A stretch of DNA of 64,000 nucleotides from Prosthecomicrobium sp. N25 (GTDB taxonomy: Bacteria > Pseudomonadota > Alphaproteobacteria > Rhizobiales > Ancalomicrobiaceae): NCBI RefSeq assembly GCF_037203705.1, contig NZ_JBBCAT010000002.1, forward strand, positions 186,001 through 250,000. Direction: 5' to 3'. Positions 1 through 8,979 of this stretch are shown here, piece by piece. The position numbers were made by a program, and so were the translations under genes. Position 1 is the first letter of the stretch. Each line of letters starts with the position of its first letter. The notes below the pieces were generated by a model. The model searched no databases, was not told where the DNA came from, and worked only from the letters and a program-made list of their open reading frames with translations.

Positions 1-41
1 TCGAGCAGCTGGACGAGGTCTGCCGTCGCCTGCGGGACTGA
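1..41 (+). CDS. C-terminal end of an unidentified gene, probably parB
   Basis: The frame opening at base 3 reads EQLDEVCRRLRD and stops at 39-41; the rest lies left of the window. It converges on holA. In many Hyphomicrobiales the chromosome-partitioning gene parB converges on holA, and alphaproteobacterial ParB proteins end in a similar 'LEQLD' tail. The identity is therefore an inference from context and twelve residues, not a firm call. Confidence 0.4.
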   Translation, partial: EQLDEVCRRLRD

Positions 42-70
42 CGGCCGGACGAGACCTTGGGCAATACGAG

Positions 71-99
71 GGCCGCGACGGGCAGCACCCGCCGCGGCC
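71..99. terminator. Inverted repeat between convergent genes
   Basis: Arms at 71-82 and 88-99 are near-perfect 12-base complements with one mismatch, around the loop cagca. The repeat lies between the stop of the partial + strand gene and the stop of holA, so it could terminate both transcripts. The following T-tract is weak on the + strand. Confidence 0.5.
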
Positions 100-116
100 T
101 TCGTGCTTTCAGGAGA

Positions 117-1163
117 TCAGCGCCGCGAGGCGGACGAGGCCGCGCGGGCGGCGCGGGCCAACTGAAGGAAGGCCTCGGACAGCAGGGCCGAGGCGAGCGT
201 TGGCTTCAGACGCGACTGGACCATGGCCTCGTCGAGAATGCCGAGAGCGCGGTCGATGCGCGGCAGCGACCAGAGACCGAGCTGGCGGACAACCGCCGGG
301 CGCCGCTTGTAGAAGACGGGTGGCTGCAGCCTCTCCACGACGGCATCGGGCCTCTGCCCCGTTTCCATCTCGGCGCGGGCGCGCTGCAGCGTATGGAAGT
401 GCCGAATCACCATGGTGCCGGCCACGGAGGCGGGGGTGCCGGAGGCCTCGAGTCGCGTCAGGACGCTGTCGAGCGTCTCGGGGTCGCCTCCCGCCACCGC
501 GTCCACCACCTCGTCCATTGCAAAGGCCGAGGCGTCTCCCACGATCGCCGCGACATCGTCCTCGGTGATGCGGCCGCGGCCATGGGCATAGAGGCAGAGT
601 TTGCGGACCTCGCTGCGCGACGCCAGCCGGTCGGCGCCGAGCAGGGATTCGAGCGCGTGGCGGGCGGCCGGATCGACCGCCAGGCCCGCGAGGCGGGCCT
701 CGTCGTCGATCAGCCGGCCGATGGCCGCGGTGTCGTCGGCCATGCAGGCGATGGCGACCGCGCGGGGGTGGTCCTCGAAGCGCTTGCGCAGGCCCGTGCC
801 GCGTTTCAGGTCGCCGGCCTCGATGACCACGAGGCTCTGCAGGTCGTCGATGGCGAAGAGCGGCTCGACGGCGCCGAGCAGGTTGGCGCGGCCCGGGTCG
901 CGCAACCAGACCACGCGGCGCCCGCCGAACATGGAGACCGTCAGGGCTTCGTCGACGAGGCGCGACGGGTCCCCGGCGAGGTCGGTGCCCGCGAGGCGGA
1001 CGAGCGTGAAGGGGTCGTCCACGCCGCCCGTGACGGCGTTCACGATGGCGCGGCCCCGTTCGGCGACGAGGCCCTCGTCGGAACCGAACACGAGGACGAG
1101 GCTGGCGCCGGCCGGCGGCTTCTTCTGGAAGGACTCGATCTCGGTGGGCTTCAGGGCGACCAT
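117..1163 (-). CDS. holA: DNA polymerase III subunit delta
   Basis: Clamp-loader delta subunit, 348 aa, the usual length. It opens the beta sliding clamp as part of the gamma/tau complex. The N-terminal segment with VFGSDEGLVAERG (about residues 25-37) and the central LGADRLASRSEVRKL stretch match the conserved RecQ-like fold and E-x2-KL region of HolA. The ATG at 1163 (MVALKPTEIESF) was chosen. The frame stays open to 1322, but the extra 53 residues are low-complexity and unlike the family. In related bacteria holA directly follows lptE, whereas here lptE lies about 56 kb away near 57.8 kb. Confidence 0.9.
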   Translation of the reverse strand: MVALKPTEIESFQKKPPAGASLVLVFGSDEGLVAERGRAIVNAVTGGVDDPFTLVRLAGTDLAGDPSRLVDEALTVSMFGGRRVVWLRDPGRANLLGAVEPLFAIDDLQSLVVIEAGDLKRGTGLRKRFEDHPRAVAIACMADDTAAIGRLIDDEARLAGLAVDPAARHALESLLGADRLASRSEVRKLCLYAHGRGRITEDDVAAIVGDASAFAMDEVVDAVAGGDPETLDSVLTRLEASGTPASVAGTMVIRHFHTLQRARAEMETGQRPDAVVERLQPPVFYKRRPAVVRQLGLWSLPRIDRALGILDEAMVQSRLKPTLASALLSEAFLQLARAARAASSASRR

Positions 1164-1372
1164 GGACGACCGATTCGGAGGCGGAACGAGGGACGGACCT
1201 GCCCGTCCTTCTCGCATCTCTGCGGGACGGGCGCCAGCGCCGGGGCGCGCCGCGCCAGGGATGCCGTCGCAGCATGGCGTGCCGCGCGCATTTTGCACTT
1301 CAGCTTTTTTCGCGGGCACCATAGCTTGGCGTCGGCTCCCGATCCGGAGCCGATCGTCTTCGAGGATTGCCC

Positions 1373-2404
1373 ATGCTCCGTGCCACAGTCGCCGCCGCCG
1401 TCACGCTCGCCCTGGTCGCCGCCGGACCGGCCCCCGCGCAGGGCAAGAAGACGCTGACCATCTCCTGGTGGGGCTTCAACGGCGACAAGCTAGAAGAATA
1501 CCTGATGAAGCCGTTCAAGGCGCAGTGCGGCTGCGACATCGTCTACGAGACGGGAAACAATGCCGATCGCCTGAACAAGGTGAAGATCCGCGGCGGGGGT
1601 GGCGTGGACCTCATCTATCTCACCGACAGCTTTTCGGAGATCGGCATCAAGGAAGGGCTGTTCCAGAAGATCGACCGGTCGAAGATCCCGAATCTTGCAG
1701 GCGTGTACGACATCGCGAAGGCGCCGCAGGGCGACTATGGCCCGGCCTATACGCTCGGGCGCTACGGGATCATCTACGACTCCGCCAAGGTGAAGCCGCC
1801 CGTGACGGCCTGGAAGGACTTGTGGCGCGCCGACCTGAAGAGCGCCCTGTCGCTGCCCGGCATCACCACCACGGCCGGGCCCATGACGGTGATCCTGGCC
1901 GGCACCTATGCGGGCTCGGACGCGTTCAAGGATCCGGACGCGGCCTTCAAGGCCCTGGCGGGACTGAAGCCGAACCTCGTGAAGACCTACAACACGGGGT
2001 CGGAGCTCGTGAACCTGTTCTCGACCGGCGAGATCACCACGGCGGCCGCGCAGGACTTCACGCTGGCGCAGATCCAGAAGGCCGTCCCGACCGCCGTCTG
2101 GGCGGACCTGTCGGACGGGGCCTACGCGACGCTCAACACGATCAACATCACCAAGGGGGCGAAGGAGGTCGAACTCGCCCACCAGTTCATCGACTTCCTG
2201 CTTCGCCCGGACATCCAGCAGAAGCTCGCCGAGAACGGCGTCGACGCGCCCGTGGTGAAGTCCGTGACGCTGACGCCCGAGCAGGCCCGGCAATGGACCT
2301 ACGGCGCCGCCATGGTGGCGTCCCTCAAGCCGGTCGACATGGCGAAGATGAATGCCGCCAAGGCCGAGTGGACCGACCGCTGGCAGGAGCTCTTCGGCAA
2401 GTGA
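1373..2404 (+). CDS. ABC transporter substrate-binding protein, polyamine type
   Basis: Periplasmic binding protein of 343 aa. A Sec signal peptide covers about residues 1-22, with predicted cleavage after APA. The mature start (TISWWGFNGDKLEEYLMKPF) resembles PotD/PotF-type proteins (SBP_bac_8 family). An ATG at 1373 preceded by gagga at 1362-1366 is preferred to the in-frame TTG at 1367. The gene opens an operon with two permeases, an ATPase and an amidohydrolase. The ligand cannot be read from the sequence; the neighbouring deaminase suggests an amino-bearing compound rather than simple putrescine. Confidence 0.82.
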   Translation: MLRATVAAAVTLALVAAGPAPAQGKKTLTISWWGFNGDKLEEYLMKPFKAQCGCDIVYETGNNADRLNKVKIRGGGGVDLIYLTDSFSEIGIKEGLFQKIDRSKIPNLAGVYDIAKAPQGDYGPAYTLGRYGIIYDSAKVKPPVTAWKDLWRADLKSALSLPGITTTAGPMTVILAGTYAGSDAFKDPDAAFKALAGLKPNLVKTYNTGSELVNLFSTGEITTAAAQDFTLAQIQKAVPTAVWADLSDGAYATLNTINITKGAKEVELAHQFIDFLLRPDIQQKLAENGVDAPVVKSVTLTPEQARQWTYGAAMVASLKPVDMAKMNAAKAEWTDRWQELFGK

Positions 2405-2435
2405 GCGGCGCCGTGGGGGGCCGGGGGTCGAGATC

Positions 2436-3260
2436 GTGACGCCGCGCAAGGCTTGGGGCCTCGCCCTGCCGGCCACGGTGGCCGTGCTCCTGCTGCTGGT
2501 CCTCCCCGTCCTGGCGACCCTCGGGACGACGTTCACGACCGACAAGGGGCCCTTCGCGCCCTATGCGGCCTTCTTCAACTCCGGCTTCCGCTGGGCCGCG
2601 CTGGTGCGAACGCTACAGATCGCGCTGACCACGACGGCGATCGCGCTGGTGGTGGGGTTCCTGACCGCCTATGTGGTCGCCCGGGCGCCAAAGCGGCTGA
2701 AAGGCATCCTGATCGTCGCCGCTGTCTTCCCGCTGCTCACCGGCGTGGTGGTGCGGTCCTTCGCCTGGCTCGTGATCCTCGGCAAGAACGGCATTCTCAA
2801 CACTGCGCTGGTAGGGCTCGGCGTCGTGGACCAGCCCCTGCCGATGCTCTACAGCCAGGGCGCGGTCGTGGTCGGGATGGTCTACCTCTTCGTACCCCTG
2901 ATGGTGCTGACGCTGACGGGCGTGCTGGAGGGCATCCCGGAGGATCTGCTGCAGGCCGCCGCTTCGCTCGGGGCCGGGCCGGCCGCGACGTTCCGGCAGG
3001 TGGTGCTGCCGATGGCGGTCCCGGGGCTGATCGTCGGCGCCGTCCTGGTCTTCACGGGCAGCTTCACCGCCTACGCGACCCCGCATCTCCTCGGGGGGGA
3101 GCGCCAGACGGTGCTCGGCACCCTCATGTACCAGCGCGCCATGGTGAGCTTCGACTGGGTCGGCGCCTCGACCATCGCGGCCGTTATGGTCGTGGTCACG
3201 CTGGCGGTCGTCGCCGTGATGACGGGTCTCGCCCGGCGTCTCAACCCGGCGACGGTGTAG
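2436..3260 (+). CDS. ABC transporter permease, PotB type
   Basis: Inner-membrane permease of 274 aa with about six hydrophobic segments. The EAA-like cytoplasmic loop is near EDLLQAAASLGAGPAATFRQVVLP. A GTG start at 2436 (MTPRKAWGLALP) is chosen: it puts the first membrane segment at the N terminus and follows a G-rich ribosome-binding region. The open frame extends upstream to 2352 but overlaps the binding-protein gene without support. It pairs with the next permease to form the heterodimeric channel. Confidence 0.85.
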   Translation: MTPRKAWGLALPATVAVLLLLVLPVLATLGTTFTTDKGPFAPYAAFFNSGFRWAALVRTLQIALTTTAIALVVGFLTAYVVARAPKRLKGILIVAAVFPLLTGVVVRSFAWLVILGKNGILNTALVGLGVVDQPLPMLYSQGAVVVGMVYLFVPLMVLTLTGVLEGIPEDLLQAAASLGAGPAATFRQVVLPMAVPGLIVGAVLVFTGSFTAYATPHLLGGERQTVLGTLMYQRAMVSFDWVGASTIAAVMVVVTLAVVAVMTGLARRLNPATV

Positions 3261-3265
3261 CGGCC

Positions 3266-4066
3266 ATGCCGACCCGCCTGCACCCCCTGCTCGTCGGCTT
3301 CGCGGCGCTCACCTACGTGTTCCTGGTCGGGCCGCTGGTGATCATCGTCGGGGCCGCCCTGTCGGACACGACCTACCTCACCTTCCCGCCCCGCGGCCTG
3401 TCGCTGCGCTGGTTCGAGAACATCTTCGCGGTCTCGGCCTTCACGACCACGATCGTGACCAGCCTCCAGGTCGCGCTCGCGGGGACGACGCTGGCGCTCC
3501 TGATCGGAATCCCGGCCGCCTACGCGCTGAGCCGCCATCGCGTTCACCTGCCCGGTTGGCTTTCCACCCTCTTCGTTCTGCCCGTCCTGATCCCGGAGAT
3601 CGTCTTCGGCCTGTCGCTGCTCAAGTCCGTGGTGGTCGGCGCCGGCGTGCCCGTGCCGGCGGCGCTGGTACTCGGCCATACGCTGCTGGTCCTGCCCTAC
3701 GCGGTCCGGGTGGTCGGGGCCAGCCTGGCGGGCTTCGACTTCGCCATCGAGGAGGCGGCGGTCAGCCTGGGGTCGCCGCCGTGGCGGACCTTCTTCACGG
3801 TCGTCCTGCCGAACATCCGGTCCGGCGTGATCGCGGCCTTCATCCTGGCCTTCATCACCTCGCTCAACGACGTGTCCATGTCGATCTTCCTCACCGGCCC
3901 GGGGGTCTCCACCCTGCCGATCCAGATCCTCGCCTATGTGGAGCAGTTCTTCGACCCGACGATCGCGTCGGTATCGGTCCTGCTGATGGGCTTCACGGTG
4001 GCCGTGATGGCGATCGTGGAGCGGACGCTCGGCCTGACCGTCCTCGCGAGGCGGCCCGGACCATGA
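3266..4066 (+). CDS. ABC transporter permease, PotC type
   Basis: Second permease, 266 aa, with several membrane segments. The coupling loop is around EEAAVSLGSPPWRTFFTVVLP. The ATG at 3266 lies 5 bases after the upstream permease stop, and the stop overlaps the ATPase start in an ATGA. The C-terminal FLTGPGVSTLPIQI region is typical of PotC-like subunits. Translational coupling across the operon is expected. Confidence 0.85.
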   Translation: MPTRLHPLLVGFAALTYVFLVGPLVIIVGAALSDTTYLTFPPRGLSLRWFENIFAVSAFTTTIVTSLQVALAGTTLALLIGIPAAYALSRHRVHLPGWLSTLFVLPVLIPEIVFGLSLLKSVVVGAGVPVPAALVLGHTLLVLPYAVRVVGASLAGFDFAIEEAAVSLGSPPWRTFFTVVLPNIRSGVIAAFILAFITSLNDVSMSIFLTGPGVSTLPIQILAYVEQFFDPTIASVSVLLMGFTVAVMAIVERTLGLTVLARRPGP

Positions 4067-5133
4067 GCGAACCCCTCGTCCTCGACCGGATCTCGGCCGT
4101 CTACGGCGAGACGCGCGTGCTGGAAGAGCTCTCTCTCGCCGTGGGGGCGGGCGAGCTCGTGTCGCTGCTGGGTGCCTCGGGATGCGGCAAGACCACGACG
4201 CTCAGGGTCGTGGCGGGCTTCCTGGAGCCGTCGGCCGGCACGGTGAGACTCGGCGCGCGCGACCTGACCCGCCTGCCCGCCCACCGGCGCGAGATCGGCC
4301 TGGTGTTCCAGACCTATGCCCTGTTCCCGCATCTGAACGTCCGCGACAACGTGGCCTTCGGGCTCAAGCAGCGCGGCGTCGGCTCGGCCGAGCGGGCGAA
4401 GCGCGCCATGGCGATGCTGGAGCGGGTCGGGCTGTCCGGCTTCGCCGACCGGCTGCCGGCGGCCCTGTCGGGAGGGCAGAGGCAGCGCGTCGCCCTCGCC
4501 CGGGCGCTGGTCATCGAGCCGCCGCTCCTGATGTTCGACGAGCCGCTGTCCAACCTGGACGCCAAGCTCCGGATCGATATGCGGGTGGAGATCCGGCAGT
4601 TGCAGCGGGCCAACCGCACGACCTCGCTCTACGTGACCCACGACCAGGAGGAGGCCTTCTCGATCTCCGACCGGGTGGCGATCATGCACCAGGGACGCGT
4701 CATGCAATACGACCGGCCGGAGGTGCTGTATCGTCGCCCGAACGGCGCCTTCACGGCCCGGTTCGTCGGGTTCGAAAACCTCGTCCCGATGCGGGTGGTG
4801 GAGCGGAACGGTCCGGCGGTGACCGCCGAGGCGCAGGGCGGGGCCCGGCTGGCGCTCGACCAGGACGGGCTCGGGGCGATCCCGGACCGGTTCGTGCTCG
4901 CCGCGCGTGCGGATGGTCTGGCGGTGGCGCCTCCGGACGCGCCCGGGGGACTGCCGGCGCGGCTGGGGCTCAGGACCTATCTCGGCCGTGCCTACCAGTA
5001 CCAGTGCGAGACGGAGGCCGGCCGGATCGTCGCCAACGGGCCGCTCGGGATGCCGCTGGAGCCGGGAGCGCCGGCGCGACTGGTGCCGGTTCCCGAGCAG
5101 TGCTGCATCCTGGCGGCGGAGCCCGGCCCATGA
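4063..5133 (+). CDS. ABC transporter ATP-binding protein, PotA type
   Basis: ATPase of 356 aa powering the importer. Walker A GASGCGKT is at 37-44, LSGGQ at 135-139 and Walker B LLMFDE at 155-160, followed by the switch histidine region SLYVTHDQEEAFS. Beyond about residue 240 is a TOBE-like regulatory domain, typical of polyamine and iron ATPases. It overlaps the neighbouring genes by ATGA at both ends, so it is the fourth member of a tight operon. Confidence 0.9.
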   Translation: MSEPLVLDRISAVYGETRVLEELSLAVGAGELVSLLGASGCGKTTTLRVVAGFLEPSAGTVRLGARDLTRLPAHRREIGLVFQTYALFPHLNVRDNVAFGLKQRGVGSAERAKRAMAMLERVGLSGFADRLPAALSGGQRQRVALARALVIEPPLLMFDEPLSNLDAKLRIDMRVEIRQLQRANRTTSLYVTHDQEEAFSISDRVAIMHQGRVMQYDRPEVLYRRPNGAFTARFVGFENLVPMRVVERNGPAVTAEAQGGARLALDQDGLGAIPDRFVLAARADGLAVAPPDAPGGLPARLGLRTYLGRAYQYQCETEAGRIVANGPLGMPLEPGAPARLVPVPEQCCILAAEPGP

Positions 5134-6452
5134 GCACCACCCTTCTCGTCAACGCGACCCTGCTGCCCTGCGACGATGCCATGTCGGTCGTGGAGGGCGG
5201 ATGGGTGGAGGTGCGGGACGACGTCGTGCAGGGGCTGGGGGCCGGTCCGCCGCCCGACCGCCCGGGCGCCGCGGTGATGGATGTCGGCGGCGACATCGTC
5301 ATGCCGGGGATGGTCAATCCCCATTGCCACATGGCGATGACGCTCTTCCGGGGGCTGGGGGAGGACGTCGACGACCGGCTCTTCCGCTATGTCCTGCCGC
5401 TCGAGCGCCGCCTCGTCACGCCCGAGATGGTGCGGGTCGGGACCCGGCTCGCCGTGCTGGAGCTGATCGAGGGCGGCGTCACGACGGTCGCGGACATGTA
5501 CTACTTCGAGACCGAAGTCGGCCGGGTGGTGGACGAGGCCGGCCTCAGGGGCGTGGTCGGGCAGACGCTGGCCGACTTCGACCCGCCGGATCACCGGACG
5601 ATGGACGAGGGGTTCGCGCTCGTGGAGGCGCTGGCGGCCGAGTTCGCTGGGCACCCGCGCGTCACCGCCTCGATCGCGCCGCATGCGCCCTACTCGACGG
5701 ACGTGCCGGTGCTGGCGCGGGTCGCGGCCTGGGCGGAGGAGCATCCGGGCGTCCCGGTGCAGATCCATCTCGCCGAAATGGACAGCGAGATGGCGTGGTG
5801 CGCGGAGCGGCACGGGCTGCGGCCGGTGCAGCTGGTCCGCAAGGCCGGGCTCCTGCGGCGCGGCCTGATCTGCGCCCATTGCCTGCATGTCGACGCCCAC
5901 GACATCGCCTGCATGGCGGAGGCCGGCGCGACGGTCGCCCACAATGCGCGCTCGAACGCCAAGGCGGGGCGGGGCATCGCGCCGGTGGAGGCGATGCGGC
6001 GGGCCGGCATCCCGGTCGGGATCGCGACGGACGGACCGATGAGCGGCAACACGCTCGATCTTCTCGCCCAGTTCGGCCCCGTGACCATGCTCCAGAAGCT
6101 CGCGGGCCACAGCCGTAAGCCGATGCCCTGCGTCGAGGTGGTCCGGATGGCGACCCGGGAGGGGGCGCGCGTCCTGGGTCTGGAGGCGCGGATCGGTTCG
6201 CTGGAGCCCGGCAAGCAGGCGGACCTCGTCCGCATCGACCTCTCGTCCGCGAGGGTCCAGCCCGTCTACGACGTCTACGCGACCCTGGTCTACGCCTCGC
6301 TCGCCAGCGACGTGCGCGACGTGATGGTCGCCGGCCGCTGGCTCATGCGCGACCGCACCGTGCTGACGCTCGAGCGCAAGAAGGTGCTGCGCGACGCCGG
6401 CCAGATCGCAGCCGCGTTCCGGGCCGAGATGACGCGCATCGACGCGGGGTGA
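5130..6452 (+). CDS. Amidohydrolase family deaminase (MtaD/TrzN-like)
   Basis: Metal-dependent hydrolase of 440 aa in the cytosine-deaminase-like branch that includes methylthioadenosine/S-adenosylhomocysteine deaminase and triazine hydrolases. Expected metal ligands are H65 and H67 (NPHCHMAM), H213 (QIHLAEMDSE) and D301 (GIATDGPMSGN), with H250 in AHCLH nearby. Its start overlaps the ATPase stop (ATGA), so it is cotranscribed with a dedicated importer. It probably hydrolyses or deaminates the imported compound. The substrate is unknown; a nucleobase, nucleoside derivative or other N-heterocycle are all possible. Confidence 0.8.
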   Translation: MSTTLLVNATLLPCDDAMSVVEGGWVEVRDDVVQGLGAGPPPDRPGAAVMDVGGDIVMPGMVNPHCHMAMTLFRGLGEDVDDRLFRYVLPLERRLVTPEMVRVGTRLAVLELIEGGVTTVADMYYFETEVGRVVDEAGLRGVVGQTLADFDPPDHRTMDEGFALVEALAAEFAGHPRVTASIAPHAPYSTDVPVLARVAAWAEEHPGVPVQIHLAEMDSEMAWCAERHGLRPVQLVRKAGLLRRGLICAHCLHVDAHDIACMAEAGATVAHNARSNAKAGRGIAPVEAMRRAGIPVGIATDGPMSGNTLDLLAQFGPVTMLQKLAGHSRKPMPCVEVVRMATREGARVLGLEARIGSLEPGKQADLVRIDLSSARVQPVYDVYATLVYASLASDVRDVMVAGRWLMRDRTVLTLERKKVLRDAGQIAAAFRAEMTRIDAG

Positions 6453-6624
6453 CCGGCTCGGCGATGATGCGGGGAAGACTCTGTGGGGATGGGAAGTGGT
6501 GTCCCGGAAGAGAATCTAATAGGTTTCGTAATCAACCTTATGTCGGTTCATTGCTCCATGAGTGGTAACACCATCAGAAGTACCAAGGGCGGTAAAGCCG
6601 GGCAGGCTCGTTTGGCGTATCATC

Positions 6625-7320
6625 TCATCTAACAGGAGCAAGGACACCAGCCTTTATCACGAACGGTTCGCCGTCGGATGGCTGGGAGAAGATCGCAATT
6701 CGGTCGATGGGCATTTCCGCTTCGCCGCAGGATCGCTGATGCAGGTCCGCCAAAGCCGCTGCAACCTCGTCGACCCGCGACCCGATCGCGCCCGTCAAGG
6801 TCATATGGAAGCGGAATTCTTCTCGGACGTAGGGGTAGCCGAACCGCAGGAGATAGTCTCGCTGTCGACCCGTGAGCCGGTCCGGCCGTCGGCGAGCGAT
6901 CTCGTCGGCCGTCAGAGGCGCCCGGAGCGGCTCGAAGGCGTCGACCGCTGCATCGGCGAGACCGGCGAGCGCGGGGTTCGGGCTGGCAGGAACGAGAGCC
7001 ACGAAATCGCCGATCGGCCGCACGACCAATTGGACGGACGGCACAGGCCCGAGGCCTGCCGACCAGATCCGGAAGCGGTCGAGCAAGTCCTGCTCGGTCA
7101 CCCCCTCCCGCAGACGGAAGGGTGCCTTGAGGGTGGCGTGGAAGCCGTAGCGCCGGGGGTCAGCCGTTGCGGCCCGCCAGGCCGCCGGCTCCCAACTCGC
7201 CGGGACGATCGGAACGACCTCCCGGGCGGCCGCGGCGTCGTAGCCGATGATCGCCGATCCGAAGTGCCAGAGCGCGCTTTCGGGAGGGGGTGCGAAGTAG
7301 ATGGCGTAGCGGGCCGTCAT
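6625..7320 (-). CDS. DUF1045 phosphonate-associated 2H-phosphodiesterase-like protein
   Basis: A 231 aa protein of the DUF1045 family, which usually sits in C-P lyase gene clusters. Two H-x-T motifs, [10 protein letters not shown] (61-64) and FRFHMTL (172-175), are the hallmark of the 2H phosphoesterase fold that acts on cyclic or ester phosphates. The ATG at 7320 overlaps the stop of the upstream acetyltransferase gene (ATGA); the longer open frame to 7428 lies inside that gene and is rejected. A role in handling the cyclic ribose phosphate made by C-P lyase is plausible because no phnP is visible, but it is inferred. Confidence 0.8.
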   Translation of the reverse strand: MTARYAIYFAPPPESALWHFGSAIIGYDAAAAREVVPIVPASWEPAAWRAATADPRRYGFHATLKAPFRLREGVTEQDLLDRFRIWSAGLGPVPSVQLVVRPIGDFVALVPASPNPALAGLADAAVDAFEPLRAPLTADEIARRRPDRLTGRQRDYLLRFGYPYVREEFRFHMTLTGAIGSRVDEVAAALADLHQRSCGEAEMPIDRIAIFSQPSDGEPFVIKAGVLAPVR

Positions 7321-7955
7321 GCGGCGGTCTCGCGGGAATGTGCCTCGAATTTCTCCAGGAACGCCTCGATGCCGAGCTGGCGGAAGTCGGGGAGCGCCGC
7401 GCGAAGCGCCTCGTGGCTCCAGTCCCACCAGGCGAGTGCCTGGAGGCGTTCGGCGACGGGCTCCGGAAAGCGGCGCTTCACCGGACCGGCCGGCACGCCG
7501 GCCACGATGGTGTAGGGGGCGACGTCCCGGGTCACGACCGCTCCGGCCGCCACGACTGCGCCGGTCCCGATGGTTCGCCCCGGCAGGACGATCGCCCCGT
7601 GGCCGATCCAGACGTCGTGCCCGATCGTGACCGGAGAGGAGCGGCGCCAGTCGAAGAAGGCCGCCTCGTCGGGCTCGCCGGGAAAATACGCCGAGGCCCG
7701 GTAGGTGAAGTGCGCCTGCGTGGCCCGATGCATCGGATGGTTGCCCGGGTTGATCCGCGTCATCGCCGCGATCGAGCAGAACTTGCCGATCGCGGTGTAG
7801 ATGACGTTGCTGTCGTTCACCAGGTAGGAATAGTCGCCGAGCGTCGATTCGACGAAGGCGGTCCGCTCGCCGATCTCCGTGTAGCGCCCGAGCCCCGAGT
7901 CGCGCACGGTCGCGGTCGGGTGGATCAGCGGCTCGGGTCCGAGCACCTTGGCCAT
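7317..7955 (-). CDS. Phosphonate-cluster hexapeptide-repeat acetyltransferase
   Basis: A left-handed beta-helix acyltransferase of 212 aa. Hexapeptide repeats run through [18 protein letters not shown] and [20 protein letters not shown], and the C-terminal cap ends in a WWDW helix. This subgroup (DapH/GlmU-like) is typical of phn loci. Its acceptor is not established; acetylation of an aminophosphonate would parallel PhnO. It is transcribed divergently from phnC, with a Pho-box-like site (8004-8021) 49 bp upstream of its ATG on the same strand. Confidence 0.82.
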   Translation of the reverse strand: MAKVLGPEPLIHPTATVRDSGLGRYTEIGERTAFVESTLGDYSYLVNDSNVIYTAIGKFCSIAAMTRINPGNHPMHRATQAHFTYRASAYFPGEPDEAAFFDWRRSSPVTIGHDVWIGHGAIVLPGRTIGTGAVVAAGAVVTRDVAPYTIVAGVPAGPVKRRFPEPVAERLQALAWWDWSHEALRAALPDFRQLGIEAFLEKFEAHSRETAA

Positions 7956-8003
7956 GGCATGCCTCCGGCTGTCACGTCGAGGGTGCCTTGCTGCCGCGCT
8001 ACC

Positions 8004-8021
8004 GTGAAGGTTGGATGACGG
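8004..8021 (-). promoter_or_regulatory. Pho-box-like site for the left phn arm
   Basis: Read on the - strand: CCGTCAT, four bases, CCTTCAC. Against the PhoB consensus CTGTCAT-N4-CTGTCAC the two half-sites match 6/7 and 5/7 with the correct 11-base period. The site is 49 bp upstream of the acetyltransferase start. PhoB binding is inferred from pattern and context. Confidence 0.5.
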
Positions 8022-8048
8022 TTTCGGGCGCCCCCGGGCCGTCCGGCC

Positions 8049-8066
8049 TTGTCATGAGACCGTTGC
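8049..8066 (+). promoter_or_regulatory. Pho-box-like site upstream of phnC
   Basis: ttgtcat, gaga, ccgttgc: the first half-site matches the PhoB consensus at 6/7 and the second at only 4/7, with the right 11-base period. It lies 50 bp before the phnC ATG and mirrors the - strand site at 8004-8021, which strengthens an otherwise weak match. Confidence 0.42.
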
Positions 8067-8115
8067 ACGAGGCCGCTAGGAGGTCGTTCCGGTTCGAACG
8101 GATCGGGACTGCCCC

Positions 8116-8910
8116 ATGCTCGTCATCGAAGGCCTGACGCGACGCTTCGGCACCAAGGCGGCGGTGGACGACGTGAGCCTGTCGATCGCGCCCGGATCCT
8201 TCGTGGGCGTGATCGGGCGCTCCGGGGCCGGCAAGTCGACGCTCCTGCGCCTCGTCAACCGGCTCAACGACCCGAGCGGCGGGCGCATCCTCTTCGAGGG
8301 CCGCGACGTGACCACCCTCAAGGGCGCCGCCCTCCGCGCCTGGCGGGCCGACTGCGCCATGATCTTCCAGCAGTTCAATCTGGTCGGCCGCCTCGACGTG
8401 CTCACCAATGTCCTGATGGGCCGGCTCAACAAGGTGTCGACCCTCTCCTCCGTGCTGCGGCTCTGGAGCGACGACGACAAGGCCGTCGCGCTCGCCGCCC
8501 TGGAGAGCTTCGACATGGGCTCCTTCACCCACCAGCGCGCCGAGAGCCTCTCGGGCGGCCAACAGCAGCGCGTCGCCATCGCGCGGGCCCTCGTCCAGGA
8601 GCCGAGGATCCTGCTCGCGGACGAGCCGATCGCCTCCCTCGACCCGCGCAACACCAAGCTCGTCATGGACGCGCTGCAGCGGGTGAACAAGGAGTTCGGC
8701 ATCACCGTGCTGTGCAACCTCCATTCGCTCGACCTCGCCCGTGCCTATTGCGACCGCCTGGTCGGCATGGCGTCCGGCAGGGTCGTGTTCGACGGTCGCG
8801 CCTTCGACCTGACCGACGAGGTCGCCCGCGAACTCTACGGCCTCGAGGCCGGCGACGTCCTCGACGAGACCGAGGCAGCCGGCGCCCAGCGCGCCAAGGC
8901 CTACGCCTGA
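8116..8910 (+). CDS. phnC: Phosphonate ABC transporter ATP-binding protein
   Basis: ATPase of the phosphonate/phosphate-ester importer, 264 aa. Walker A GRSGAGKS is at 34-41, LSGGQ at 145-149, and Walker B ILLADE ends at about 170. The protein matches PhnC in length and in the [17 protein letters not shown] segment, which is characteristic of this subfamily. It is the first gene of phnCDE1E2GHIJKLM. The ATG at 8116 has only a weak nearby ribosome-binding site; a better taggaggt lies 33 bases upstream with no in-frame start next to it. Confidence 0.95.
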   Translation: MLVIEGLTRRFGTKAAVDDVSLSIAPGSFVGVIGRSGAGKSTLLRLVNRLNDPSGGRILFEGRDVTTLKGAALRAWRADCAMIFQQFNLVGRLDVLTNVLMGRLNKVSTLSSVLRLWSDDDKAVALAALESFDMGSFTHQRAESLSGGQQQRVAIARALVQEPRILLADEPIASLDPRNTKLVMDALQRVNKEFGITVLCNLHSLDLARAYCDRLVGMASGRVVFDGRAFDLTDEVARELYGLEAGDVLDETEAAGAQRAKAYA

Positions 8911-8979
8911 CGAAACCGGCCGACGGGCCGGGGCGCCTCCCGGCCGGGCCGAATCCTAAAGACCAGGGAGCCAAGACCC

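Noticed and set aside
57-2439. Long + strand open frames opposite holA and across the first transporter gene
   Set aside because: High GC keeps antisense frames open; their translations are Arg/Gly/Ala-rich with no domain, while holA on the other strand is clear.
2453-4066. A 537-residue frame suggesting a fused permease
   Set aside because: Its first half is out of frame with the real PotB-like permease; the genuine PotC-like gene starts at 3266.
7969-7975. ctgtcac as a third Pho half-site
   Set aside because: No partner half-site at 11 bases on either side.
8116-8910. PstB (phosphate) as identity of the ATPase
   Set aside because: Internal [13 protein letters not shown] segment and the phnD, phnE and phnG-M neighbours indicate PhnC.
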